Shown: positions 49,501-55,997 of the stretch, in pieces
How positions within the stretch are numbered: the first letter of the stretch is position 1
Layout of the letters: each line of letters opens with the position of its first letter
Assembly (NCBI RefSeq): GCF_050947875.1
Contig: NC_134573.1
Coordinates: 49,898,115-49,962,114 of the forward strand
Length of the DNA stretch: 64,000 nucleotides
DNA from: Dermacentor variabilis
Lineage: Eukaryota > Arthropoda > Arachnida > Ixodida > Ixodidae
Direction: 5' to 3'
The notes under the pieces: generated by a model
Told to the model about the DNA's origin: nothing
Seen by the model: only the letters and a program-made list of their open reading frames with translations
Databases searched by the model: none
Made by a program: the position numbers and the translations under genes

Positions 49501-52500
49501 TTCTGATGTTCTCGGTGGAACTTGCCTAAATAAGTTAAATCACCACAAATACATAGGTTTGGCATTCACTTATGACCTTTCATGGAACTTACATATTGAT
49601 AATATTACGTCAGTCTCATTACACAAGCTTTTTTTTCTTAGACGATGTTTACTCCTTGCAGCGAAGTACACCAGACTACTAGCCCATACAAATTTTGCTC
49701 GCTCCGGCCGTCTTAGAATACGCTAACATCATCTGGCTTCTACACACATAAACTAACATATCAAAACTAGAAAAGGAACAATAGAAAGCTGTGCGGTTCA
49801 TCTCTAATAAGTACAGGCCCTACGACACCCCTACAAACCTCTTAGCTGACGCAGTCCTTAAAAGACTATCTATTAGGGCCAGACAAGCCCGATAAAAATT
49901 CATCTACCAACTAATGCACAACAGTTTTAACGCTGACCGAGCTAGTACGTAACCTTGCCTAAATAAATAATCATTTACATTAAACCAGTTACGCGTTCAC
50001 ATTGAGGTGGTAAAGTTTTCACTTCTGTCACCTGCGGTCAAGAATGGAATCTTCTCAACTCGGAGATAGTTTCCCCTCTGTCACTTTCAAGGCTCATCAA
50101 CATACTATACACCCTCAAACGCAGAAGACGCCACATAACACACCCGCATATCTTCACTCTAATGCTTGTGTTCGCTGCGCAAAAAAATTTCTGCATTTCA
50201 AATGCTATACTGTGGTCACTTCGCTGTTATCAGTGTAACTTCTATAATTTTACATGTGTCACTCATTCCCTATATTTTCTTAAATTTTAGTAATACTATA
50301 TTTGCTATTGAGTGGTGTTTTAATAACCGCAAATACTGTATTCCACATAGTCATTGGTGATTGTTTGCAATATTTAAAGTAGATTTACTTCTTTCTTTGT
50401 TCTTACTGTATAATCCAGCACGAACTGTTTGTTTCCTTTCTGAACTGTCTGATACAAGGCCCACCTGCTTTAGTCTCACTTGGGCTGGCAGTATCGCAAT
50501 CAAATAAAGTTATAAATGTTGTACGAATACAAAGCTTCGAACAATAAGTGTTGTTGCTTTGCGGACTGCACGCAGCTCAAAATTTTAACAAGAATACTGT
50601 AGTAATGATGTTTTGGATTATCTTGGTTTCTTCATTGAGTGCTTTGTAAAATGCGTATTTGATGTTCTCATATCCCGTTATGACTCCGAAAATGAACAAT
50701 AGAATTATTTTTGGTCGGTTAGGCTATAGTGACTGCTGTCTGCTCGGATGGCTCCCTTATTGTTGCCTAAAGTTCTGATGACAGCTTAGACAAAGCACAC
50801 CTGCGCTGAAGTACCCATGAATCCATGAGACCGTCCACTCACCTCTTAACTTGCCTTATCATGCAAGAGATGAATCCAAATGCTCTATAGATAGGCTATA
50901 ATTACTCATATTGCGATGTCATCATTGCGATCCGCAAAGAAATTTCGAAATTCTTTAAAATGCTCCCGATCGCGTAAAATCATAGTTTTGCCACTCATAG
51001 AGCCTAAAATTTGACATAGCTTTCAGAGATGTGCGTTAAGCTTCCAATGGAGCTTCTTAATGAGATCTGCTAACTATGGTTGTGGCAGTCTGGTGGAGAG
51101 TCATGTTTACATGGTCGCTTGATCCAGCTGAGTTGCGTGGGTATTAGGAGCCAAAGAAGTATCACATTTGGATTTGGCCCCGCTCTCATCTTGGTCAACT
51201 ACGCCGCAGCGAATTGTCGCGCCACCACAAGGCTCTCTTGGAAGGGGAGTACGCTGCAATTGTACAGTGCAGCAGATAATCTTTTACAATGTTTTTTGTG
51301 TGATTCCTTGAGCTTACCCATTAACAAAACTTGTAGTGTCACTGCTGTATCTAGCCTTTTTTTATAGAACATTTTCGGTAATGGAAAGTCGCAATTGCCA
51401 CAAAAACGTATAATATCCATAAAATATTACGAATGCACTTCGCAGCGCATCGATGGATGTGGCGTATAGTGCATATTCACAATGTAGCGCGTTCTATGAC
51501 ACTCAATGATTGGTCGAGGGATGTGAAATGTTGGCGTGTATTTGAAGAACCCAGTGCGTCAAAATTGTACTGCAAGTATGCATTAAGAGGAATCTTATAG
51601 CCCTGGATAGGTTTCGAAAGTTCACGTAGTTACTTATTACCCTTGTCTCCCAATGAAAAGTAATATTGCTACAGCAATAGCACGGACCTTCGAGCCACAT
51701 TCACGCTGTAAGCGCCGCCGCCTTGGTAGTACTGTTACTTTATCAACAGCACGCGTGCGGCCCTCATGCAGATGATTGGATGATCTTCATAACCGCTGCG
51801 CTGCCGTTGCCGAGTAAACTGGACACCCTGCTGGGCTGCGGGAGGTGCATGTTTCGATCCCCACTGGCGTACACTCCTCATTTTGTATTATAAAATCAGC
51901 ACAAGCAGCCACCCAGCCAGACATCCGGCTCTCCCGGAGTGCGTTAACTGGAAGAGAAAAAAGTGTGGCAGTCCCATGCCGCCATCTTTTTAACAGGTGT
52001 CCTTCCAAGCATTTGGAACTCCCGTAATTGCCGAACACTTGCCGGGGAGCGCAAATGTACCTATTTTACCGGTAGATATACCCTACGACAGCACTCGTAT
52101 GCCTCCCAAAGCAGCGGTCGATGGTCGACTATTTATAGAAAGCTGTTGTGGAGACGAGGGCCGCCCGGAGACGCTCGCAAATTTATATAGGGCCCCTTTT
52201 CAAGATAAAAACTCTTACGAACAACCAAGTTCTTGGCCGTGGTGTATCTGCACCTATAAGAAAAACCGGTCGCACTCGGACTTGAACCCAATGCGTCCTG
52301 CATACGAAGCGGATGCCCTACTATTTCACCGCAATACCAAAGCGAAGTGGAGTCATCATCAAGGCTCCTCTGAATCGGCTCGGTGGTCGAGCCAAGGCAG
52401 CGTTCTGCTTTCCGGTGCGGGCATAGCCATCATGCGCACGCACACTATACGCTGTTCCTGCTCAGTTGCTGCGTGAGTGCGCGGGTCATAGCTGAACGGA

Positions 52501-53542
52501 CACTAAGCGTCAAGGTAATGTTATCTGATATTTTACTGGGCGCCGACTAATGTCGAAGGTTTTCGGTCGGTCTCAACTCATTCACCACCCAGACGAGACA
52601 CTTGCAGCGCCACTGGCGACCTTCCTCATCGCACCAGTATTTTGAGACGCCTGGCAGCTGCCGGGCCACTGTCTCTTCTGCGCATTAGGAGTCGCCTTGC
52701 GTGCTAAGTCGCTCCAGCATTTCCCACACGCATATATTAAGAACACTGTCCGGCAAGTTCAAGCGCAACGCTAAGCATTGTTATTACTGTCAATGCTCTG
52801 CACGTTGGGCTAAACTGGCTAATTTTGCCTTACACTCTGCAAATAATTTATAACCACGCCATCCTTGCATTAGGAAATAGGAACGGATTCCCACTGCTGC
52901 CTTATTAATGACGTTCGCCATCCGATACGCCGGTAGGTGTTAGAACGAATTCTGACCTTTGTTTTTCTGAGTCACCGTCTTGAGTTTGTGGCCGCATTCG
53001 CTTTTTTTAGTTCTGTGCTGCGCGACCTCTTTCGGTCTAAATGGGAAGGTGGTATCATGCAAAAGCGGACACGTGTAGTATACTCGGAGCTGACTAATCG
53101 AATTGTATAGTAGGTTTTACTCGAATACGCAATATTTTATCAGTCTTTACCATAAAGAGAATCGCACATCCTCGTCGTGTGTTTTTCAGGAGAGCGGCGC
53201 GACGATCCAAATTGCAGGCCTTTGGGGTTCCATCGACTGTGTCATCGACGCTGTGATTGGTTTCCTCTCGGCGAACTACACCTTGCCTGTCTTCGTAAGA
53301 AATTTTCCATGTGCTCTTATATTTCGATATTCGTGCCAGCCCTATCGTGTTCTGCTCTTTTTTTTTAGATTACCGCAGCATGTGTCAAAGAAAATGCAAC
53401 ATTTGGTTACATTTTCTGGAAGTACTGTACTTTCCAACATTGGGAGATATTATGTTCGAGCATTCTCTTTTTCTCTTCAGTCTACTACTTGATTTGCTGC
53501 TGTAAGAGTCGATCCCCCTTGCGTACAATTCCTGATTTTTAA
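22531..53542 (+). CDS. Five-exon gene for a small four-pass membrane protein (177 aa), spliced across 31 kb
   Basis: Coding exons are 22531-22584, 23898-24006, 39859-39950, 53190-53294 and 53369-53542. Each junction has AG before and GT after, and the phases agree (0, 1, 0, 0), giving exactly 178 codons including TAA. Predicted membrane spans are at about residues 9-25, 64-83, 91-112 and 147-165. The two long loops (about 27-63 and 113-146) would face one side; the second holds N-glycosylation sequons N114-Y-T and N129-A-T and two Cys. The tail after span 4 is Cys-rich then basic. This layout resembles MARVEL-like or LAPTM-like tetraspan proteins, but I do not recognise the family and assign no function. 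The ATG at 22531 is chosen because it lies just before span 1; the frame stays open upstream to the exon edge, so a longer N-terminus is possible. Introns 2 and 3 are packed with transposons. Confidence 0.72.
23080..23420. other. CpG-rich stretch in intron 1
   Basis: Much GC-richer than its flanks, with repeated GCGGG or CGCG motifs. It could be an internal promoter or a GC-rich repeat; nothing in the sequence decides between them. Confidence 0.3.
23898..24006 (+). CDS. Exon 2 of the four-pass protein gene
   Basis: The exon lies between TTACTTACAG and GTAAGC. It is open in phase 0 and ends one base into a codon. It encodes the end of span 1 and a charged stretch rich in Lys/Glu ([10 protein letters not shown]) followed by a Pro-Asp-Val segment, a soluble loop in the model. 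The last G joins TA of exon 3 to make Val55. Confidence 0.7.
24696..24845 (+). repeat. 5' LTR of Gypsy-3 (150 bp)
   Basis: Begins TGTTGCGG, ends GTAACA, and matches 32863-33012, most clearly in TTGTAAATACATCTTTATATG and TTCTGCAACGTAACA. Confidence 0.88.
24849..24866 (+). other. Primer-binding site of Gypsy-3
   Basis: TGGTGAGAGGTGCGGGGT lies three bases after the LTR and resembles the Gypsy-2 site. Confidence 0.6.
24917..25200 (+). pseudogene. gag: Gypsy-3 gag, N-terminal fragment
   Basis: [10 protein letters not shown]... then [21 protein letters not shown] followed by a stop where Gypsy Gag has Trp, then ITRYERDE. The rest of gag is missing or unrecognisable before the inserted repeat at 25205. 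Confidence 0.6.
25205..25417 (-). mobile_element. tRNA-headed SINE-type repeat, tRNA half
   Basis: On the minus strand: A box GTGGCTCAGTAGTA, B box CCTGGTTCGATTCCCAC, then a tail through AAGCCGGTGTCGTC-type sequence ending at CGCTATCGCGTTAAAA. I recognise it as a common tick-type repeat (knowledge, not searched). The other half lies at 27044-27320, separated by a LINE with a 7-bp target duplication ACGAGTT. Confidence 0.7.
25418..27043 (-). mobile_element. 5'-truncated Tx1/L1-like LINE with poly(A)
   Basis: The poly(A) is read as T-runs at 25416-25440 on the plus strand, preceded on the minus strand by AATAAAG. The target duplication ACGAGTT is at 25411-25417 and 27044-27050. The element keeps only the C-terminal half of RT and the end of ORF2; endonuclease and ORF1 are lost by 5' truncation. 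Confidence 0.85.
25542..27043 (-). pseudogene. ORF2 C-terminal part of the Tx1/L1-like LINE (about 500 codons, unbroken)
   Basis: RT blocks [20 protein letters not shown] and the catalytic [10 protein letters not shown], then [15 protein letters not shown] and a Cys/His motif [17 protein letters not shown] near the end, as in L1/Tx1 ORF2 proteins. The open frame extends upstream to 27071, but its first eight or nine residues come from the flanking SINE-type repeat. No stops over 500 codons suggests a fairly recent insertion, though it lacks endonuclease and a promoter. Confidence 0.85.
27044..27320 (-). mobile_element. SINE-type repeat, outer half
   Basis: Minus strand from GGACGCTTAAGCTTCGCC at 27320 to GCATCGAACTCGT at 27044, which continues into the tRNA half (GTGGCTCAG) once the LINE is removed. 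The combined repeat is about 490 bp. Confidence 0.6.
27330..27800 (+). pseudogene. pol: Gypsy-3 protease end and linker
   Basis: The frame from about 27337 reads [20 protein letters not shown], the C-terminal retropepsin motif, then a linker to a stop at 27596 and further linker sequence ([13 protein letters not shown]). The protease active-site DTG is missing, lost with the upstream part. Confidence 0.75.
27948..28300 (-). pseudogene. Penelope-like GIY-YIG endonuclease
   Basis: [19 protein letters not shown] (about 28275-28215) carries the GIY and YIG equivalents; a Cys-rich stretch and [15 protein letters not shown] with the catalytic-type Glu follow. The frame ends at 27948. The nuclease normally nicks target DNA for insertion. 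Confidence 0.83.
28436..29104 (-). pseudogene. Penelope-like reverse transcriptase, C-terminal part
   Basis: [19 protein letters not shown], then [17 protein letters not shown] and the catalytic [11 protein letters not shown] (about 28950), then [10 protein letters not shown] and a TAG stop near 28835. The thumb follows: [32 protein letters not shown] and RLLEAGYP. One stop and at least one frame break make it inactive. Confidence 0.85.
29105..29812 (+). pseudogene. pol: Gypsy-3 reverse transcriptase (degraded)
   Basis: [20 protein letters not shown] from about 29167, then [46 protein letters not shown] and [14 protein letters not shown]. The catalytic box is destroyed: where YLDD should be, the sequence gives Tyr then, after a frame break, [10 protein letters not shown]. 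Confidence 0.82.
29880..30937 (+). pseudogene. pol: Gypsy-3 RNase H, linker and integrase zinc finger
   Basis: [53 protein letters not shown], then [12 protein letters not shown] and the HHCC finger: [17 protein letters not shown] with [11 protein letters not shown]. Several stops are present. Similarity breaks at 30937 where a DNA element is inserted. Confidence 0.82.
30938..31912 (+). mobile_element. Inverted-repeat DNA element family A, copy 2 (975 bp)
   Basis: Ends CCGCTATAACGCAAAACTATT and, reverse-complemented, CCGTATAACGTAAAACTATT. The interior aligns with copy 1 at 5844-6820 along its length in the same order. It sits between the integrase zinc finger and core of Gypsy-3. No clear target duplication, and no transposase. 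Confidence 0.82.
31913..32800 (+). pseudogene. pol: Gypsy-3 integrase core and C-terminal domain
   Basis: [10 protein letters not shown], then [14 protein letters not shown] (first catalytic Asp) and LNDHGHT at the second Asp position; [15 protein letters not shown] follows where the catalytic Glu helix lies, with QTN preceding and the Glu not clearly kept. The end has the GPY/F-like [17 protein letters not shown] and VHVSRQEP. Stops occur at about 32027, 32190 and 32484. Confidence 0.8.
32863..33012 (+). repeat. 3' LTR of Gypsy-3 (150 bp)
   Basis: Begins TGTTATGG, ends GTAACA, same length as the 5' LTR, preceded by a purine-rich GGCGAGGA tract. Confidence 0.88.
33055..33544 (-). pseudogene. 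pol: Gypsy-4 connection and RNase H fragment
   Basis: [20 protein letters not shown], a stop, [10 protein letters not shown], then [21 protein letters not shown] and MHHKPLQR, where the RNase H TDHKPL motif is altered. Similarity stops near 33055, about 40 bp from the Gypsy-3 LTR. Confidence 0.75.
33545..34230 (-). pseudogene. pol: Gypsy-4 reverse transcriptase
   Basis: [54 protein letters not shown]; then after a break [16 protein letters not shown], where the YLDD box reads SLDD (both Asp kept). [13 protein letters not shown] follows. The deletion or frameshift around 33770 removes part of the fingers-palm link. Confidence 0.82.
34239..34697 (-). pseudogene. pol: Gypsy-4 protease
   Basis: The retropepsin active-site region reads [17 protein letters not shown] (Leu or Ile to Arg just before DTG), then [18 protein letters not shown]. 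The frame is open but starts next to the SINE and has lost its link to RT. Confidence 0.78.
34711..34955 (-). mobile_element. tRNA-derived SINE, full length
   Basis: Minus strand: tRNA-like head with A box TGGTTGCTCAGTGGCTATGG and B box GGGATCGAATCCCG, then body with GGGGGCGAAATGCGAAAACA, CGTGTGCTTAGATTTAGGTG and ACGTAAAACCCC, ending in (ATT)n. It interrupts Gypsy-4 between gag and protease. I know this as a frequent tick SINE type; the name is not certain. Confidence 0.88.
34956..35504 (-). pseudogene. gag: Gypsy-4 gag, C-terminal part and zinc knuckle
   Basis: [18 protein letters not shown], then in another frame [36 protein letters not shown], and a knuckle [14 protein letters not shown] in which the final Cys is lost. 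The SINE follows at once. Confidence 0.75.
35505..37455. mobile_element. 1.95-kb unidentified insertion inside Gypsy-4 gag
   Basis: The gag text jumps from the PPAIQ region (37460) to [13 protein letters not shown] (35500). The inserted DNA starts CTCTTTCAT and ends ATGAAAGAG on the plus strand, a 9-bp inverted pair, but no target duplication is clear. Inside are short open frames only (for example 35951-36319) with no recognised domain. Confidence 0.5.
37455..37745 (-). pseudogene. gag: Gypsy-4 gag, N-terminal part
   Basis: [13 protein letters not shown], then after a frame change [11 protein letters not shown] and [11 protein letters not shown], and [16 protein letters not shown], the capsid start of Mag-like Gag. 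It breaks off near 37460 where the insertion begins. Confidence 0.65.
37865..37883 (-). other. Primer-binding site of Gypsy-4, tRNA-Ser type
   Basis: TGGCGACGAGAGTGGGATT starts two bases after the LTR. Except for a two-base swap it complements the 3' end of animal tRNA-Ser(GCU), the primer described for Mag-like elements. Confidence 0.65.
37886..38006 (-). repeat. 5' LTR of Gypsy-4 (about 121 bp)
   Basis: Minus strand: TGTCATGTTC at 38006, an AATAAA poly(A) signal near 37941-37936, ending GCTACA at 37886. The left edge is approximate. Confidence 0.6.
38007..39858. other. Intron 2, no element recognised
   Basis: AT-rich sequence left of exon 3. Only short open frames; nothing supportable. 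Confidence 0.5.
39859..39950 (+). CDS. Exon 3 of the four-pass protein gene
   Basis: The exon is preceded by TTTATGTTACAG and followed by GTAATA. With two bases completing a split codon it gives 30 codons, a hydrophilic start (NGRKTSDE) then span 2, ending Ala-Arg in phase 0. It sits alone in an otherwise non-coding stretch between Gypsy-4 and CR1-A. Confidence 0.75.
40862..41032 (-). mobile_element. tRNA-derived SINE, 5'-truncated copy
   Basis: Body of the same family as 34711-34955 (shared GCGAAAACACCCGTGTAATT-type block and ACGTAAAACCCC end) but lacking the tRNA head. Intron 3. Confidence 0.85.
41461..41625. repeat. Tandem duplication in the CR1-A 3' UTR
   Basis: Two imperfect copies (41461-41554 and 41555-41625) sharing GTTAAAGTTTAYACAGTTTT, CATGTAC and ATACCTG. 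Confidence 0.8.
41635..44480 (-). pseudogene. CR1-A ORF2: endonuclease and reverse transcriptase, one frameshift
   Basis: The APE-type endonuclease starts at about 44425 ([19 protein letters not shown]) and shifts frame near 44220 at a run of Glu codons; from 44133 the frame is open for 832 codons. It has MGDFNID and LSDHLPIY (endonuclease), then RT with [10 protein letters not shown] (about residue 527) and LYADDTN (about 560), and a C-terminal domain ending LLLSED. Apart from the frameshift, catalytic motifs look intact. Confidence 0.88.
44529..45178 (-). pseudogene. CR1-A ORF1 protein (N-terminus missing)
   Basis: About 212 residues: a coiled coil at about 1-65 (heptads in [17 protein letters not shown] and [10 protein letters not shown]), then an L1-type RNA-recognition region ([31 protein letters not shown]) and a basic end. 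An RNA-binding chaperone for the LINE RNA in the family. Open frame with no stops to 44529; no good Met at the start. Confidence 0.75.
45181..46849. other. Intron 3, no element recognised
   Basis: AT-rich DNA between CR1-A and repeat family B. No supportable feature. Confidence 0.5.
46850..47320 (+). repeat. GC-rich dispersed repeat family B, copy 2
   Basis: Same family as 12797-13190: purine-rich middle, GGCTACGAGATGGCGCCA, TCTCGCGATCTCTAGC and AAAGCTGTGCTCAAATTTCC near the end. The first part (46850-46950) has no match in copy 1. Confidence 0.6.
47565..49960 (+). pseudogene. LINE-B ORF2 remnants
   Basis: Endonuclease [13 protein letters not shown] (about 47790-47830); [60 protein letters not shown] (48800-49110); then the catalytic region [10 protein letters not shown], where FADD has become FADH (about 49330), losing the second Asp. 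C-terminal parts [20 protein letters not shown] and [13 protein letters not shown] continue to 49960. Confidence 0.8.
47565..50515 (+). mobile_element. LINE-B: degraded CR1/L2-like LINE
   Basis: Endonuclease fragment, RT and C-terminal region on the plus strand with stops and shifts. It ends near ATCAAATAAAGTTATAAATG at about 50500. The 5' end is lost. Sense to the host gene, intron 3. Confidence 0.8.
50516..51996. other. Intron 3, no gene recognised
   Basis: AT-rich. A weak B-box-like GTTTCGATCCCCAC lies at about 51851 but no convincing tRNA-like head. Confidence 0.45.
51997..52250 (+). CDS. Unassigned open frame after a splice-like acceptor
   Basis: CTTTTTAACAG precedes 51997 and the phase-0 frame is open for about 160 codons, with balanced composition (Pro/Ile/Asp/Gly rich) up to about 52250, where a SINE-like sequence starts. 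No donor or domain is clear. It lies inside intron 3 of the host gene; it could be a relic or an alternative exon. Confidence 0.2.
52255..52340 (-). mobile_element. tRNA-like sequence, probably a SINE head
   Basis: Minus strand: an A-box-like GTGAAATAGTAGGGC and B box GGGTTCAAGTCC spaced as in tRNA. The acceptor stem does not close well, so it is more likely a SINE or tRNA relic than a working tRNA. Confidence 0.45.
53190..53294 (+). CDS. Exon 4 of the four-pass protein gene
   Basis: TTTTTCAG precedes and GTAAGA follows. The exon has 35 codons, phase 0 on both sides, and encodes span 3 and the first part of the second long loop with the NYT sequon. It is GC-richer than its flanks. Confidence 0.82.
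53369..53542 (+). CDS. Exon 5 (terminal) of the four-pass protein gene
   Basis: Intron 4 is only 74 bp (53295-53368) and ends in a T-tract plus TTAG. The exon is open for 57 codons to TAA at 53540-53542. It encodes the rest of the second loop (NAT sequon, Cys125, Cys140), span 4 and a tail with a Cys triplet followed by basic residues. Confidence 0.82.
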   Translation: MTAACVKENATFGYIFWKYCTFQHWEILCSSILFFSSVYYLICCCKSRSPLRTIPDF

Positions 53543-53596
53543 CAAGACCATGCTTTCCACATCATTCTAGCATGTAGCACTGTGAGTATGGCGTGC

Positions 53597-53602
53597 AATA
53601 AA
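53597..53602 (+). promoter_or_regulatory. Poly(A) signal AATAAA of the four-pass protein gene
   Basis: A canonical AATAAA lies 55 bp after the TAA of exon 5, which would give a short 3' UTR. Confidence 0.55.
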
Positions 53603-53804
53603 TGTGAAAGTAACACTTTAGCATTCTCGTACGTGAGGCATTAAATAAATACATGTATCCGCAGCGCCAAGTACCAGCAGCATTAAATCTTCTATTAGCG
53701 TCCCCGCCTTGTCAACTTGACGCACGATTGTACAACTGTGTCCGTTTCGCAATCTCTGCTACAGTTTTCCCCAGCTCTGTAACAGACTTCTTTTCCTTCC
53801 TCAG

Positions 53805-54175
53805 TGCACTTCCCGTCTAAGGTACAGCGTCTTCATGGAAGTACCATCGCGTATCATAAAGCTTTCCTGCCCATCAGAACAGAGAACTGGAACCAGCTGC
53901 CACAATCAATAGTTAATAAGCGCGATGGCCCAAAATTTAGGCATTTACTGACAGCTGATTTCAAATTTGATCACCTTATTCACACTTGTGGCACGTTTTA
54001 TTTTTTACTATTATATATTTTCTTTTATTTCTTTATTTTTATTGTCTTTAACGGCCCCGCCACTTTTGTTATCATGACTACTGTGTGTTGCTGCTTTCGT
54101 CCCCCACTCCATTATGTAATACACCGAAATGGGCATTTAAGGGTTCATAAATGAAGACGATGATTATAAGTATAG
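53805..54175 (+). mobile_element. CR1-like LINE, 3' fragment
   Basis: A short coding remnant resembling the C-terminus of CR1-type ORF2 (YHKAFLPIRTENWNQLPQSI, then KFRHLL) followed by a 3' UTR and AATGAAGACGATGAT tail. It lies just downstream of the host gene. Confidence 0.6.
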
Positions 54176-55660
54176 TGAACCAGTATGATCTGGGTAGACC
54201 AATTTTGATGTGCCCGTGTCCCAAAGCTCTTCACGAGATAAAGCTATGTCCATGTACATAGTTGGCACGTGATGTCACCGCTATGCCCCGTCGAAGCAGC
54301 GGTCTTATTGGAGGCCCTACTTTTAAGGTATAGATGGCTACGGCGCCGCACGAGCTTGCGTCAGATTTGGCCAAGCTTGACGATCACGCTCCATCTGTGT
54401 GAGTTCTCACTGGCGTTCGAGCAGCCGCACTTTTCAAGTAATAAACAGTTTACTAAAGAACAGTTTATGCCATAAAACATGCAATACCTCTTGCTTCATT
54501 CTGTGAAACGTTGGCGGTCTCCTGGTTGTAAAAGCAAAGTATTTTTCGATGGTTTTGTGATTTTCTAGGCGTAACGACACCAGCCGCTAAAGCAGAGCTG
54601 TTCAACTTGTCGCATTATTCCGAAATAATTCAATCTGAGCGCTTGATACGACAAAAGGCGCGAACGTGTGGTGTTGTCGACCCGTATGCTCTGCTGACGC
54701 GCTCTGACACGGCGACAGACATCAACGCTCCACCTGAAGAGACGCACTGGGAGATCGTCAACTGACTTCGCCACCCTTTCCCCGTAAACAAATTCGGCCA
54801 AGGGAGAAATATCGCTTCTCTTTGGCGAAGTAAGCGCAACACCATGTTCAGGTGGTGGCTGGTCTTCCAATGCGTCGCTTCTCTCAGTGCCGACCAGCTA
54901 CGTGGCCACCGCCACCACCGTATGAGCCTAGTTTTTCCGTTCATTGTCTTTTCGCACAACCGTAGCCCGAAGGGCCCTTGTGAATGTGGGCTGTATACCA
55001 GCAAGAGAGCAGTCGCCCAATCTGAACTCGCCTCCGCCCTCACCTTAGATGACCGACCTACGAATGCAAATGGCGCTGTTCACGCGCTCTGTTACGGCAA
55101 TTCGTTCAGCAAGAAAAAAAGGAAAATTTTTTCCAGCTCACCGAACCTGGCACTGGCGCCGCACACTCTGCTATTGGCATTCTCGGGATTAAGATGGGCG
55201 CGCATGTCAGCCACAAGCGGCACCACTTCACGCTAAGCGTCATCGTGCGTTCGCAGTGCTTGTTTACGACAATCTGCAGGTGGAAGAGGTTAGCGTTCCT
55301 TGATTCCCGTCCCGTGATGGTTTTACTGCGGCTTCGAGCGCCTAAATACTTTGCTCAGAGCCATGGCCGTCTATAGTGAGAGCAGAAACACACTTGCGCT
55401 CGTTCACTGCCGAGCAAGCGGCGCTGCGGGAGTCTAGTACTATGGCTGACCGGTGTACCGGAACTCCTGGCAACGAATTCCTGGTCGCGTATGTGCAAGT
55501 GATCAGAGAAACATGTCGACTTATCGACCTTGTTGCCTCACGCGTCTGTGCCCTACTAAGAGCGGAAAAATTTTATCACTGAATATTATGCAACATAGCC
55601 GCCTTGTAGAGCGTGTGGGTTGAAGTACGCAAAATTAATAGCTAAACGTCGTTACGCCGC
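54176..55660. other. No gene recognised
   Basis: A GC-richer stretch at 54640-55240 has overlapping open frames on both strands but no domain I know. Probably repeat-derived. Confidence 0.4.
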
Positions 55661-55665
55661 CGCAG

Positions 55666-55668
<3 letters not shown>

Positions 55669-55736
<68 letters not shown>
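55669..55736. repeat. AT microsatellite
   Basis: About 68 bp of (AT)n. Confidence 0.97.
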
Positions 55737-55741
<5 letters not shown>

Positions 55742-55868
55742 GGAAGCCTGTTTCTTCAAAAACATAAAAAAAACGAATGTGCGTTTCAGGCGTTGCAAAG
55801 CATGCTTACAGTGCTAAGACAGACGAATAGATACACTGACTCAAAAAAGCTGTTCTTTTTCACTTTGA

Positions 55869-55914
<46 letters not shown>
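55869..55914. repeat. TAA microsatellite
   Basis: About 15 units of (TAA)n. Confidence 0.97.
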
Positions 55915-55916
<2 letters not shown>

Positions 55917-55997
55917 TAATGTTTCATTATTAACTGAATAATTAGTTAGTTTTAATATTAATCATAAGACATCAAGACCGTGGTTTCGCAACCTTAA

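Noticed and set aside
52255..52340. A functional tRNA gene on the minus strand
   Set aside because: A- and B-box-like sequences are present, but stems do not pair well and it lies beside repeat-like DNA; a SINE head or relic is more likely.
54565..55236. Overlapping 100-137 codon frames on both strands
   Set aside because: A GC-rich stretch with few stops; no domain, and frames on opposite strands are equally open.
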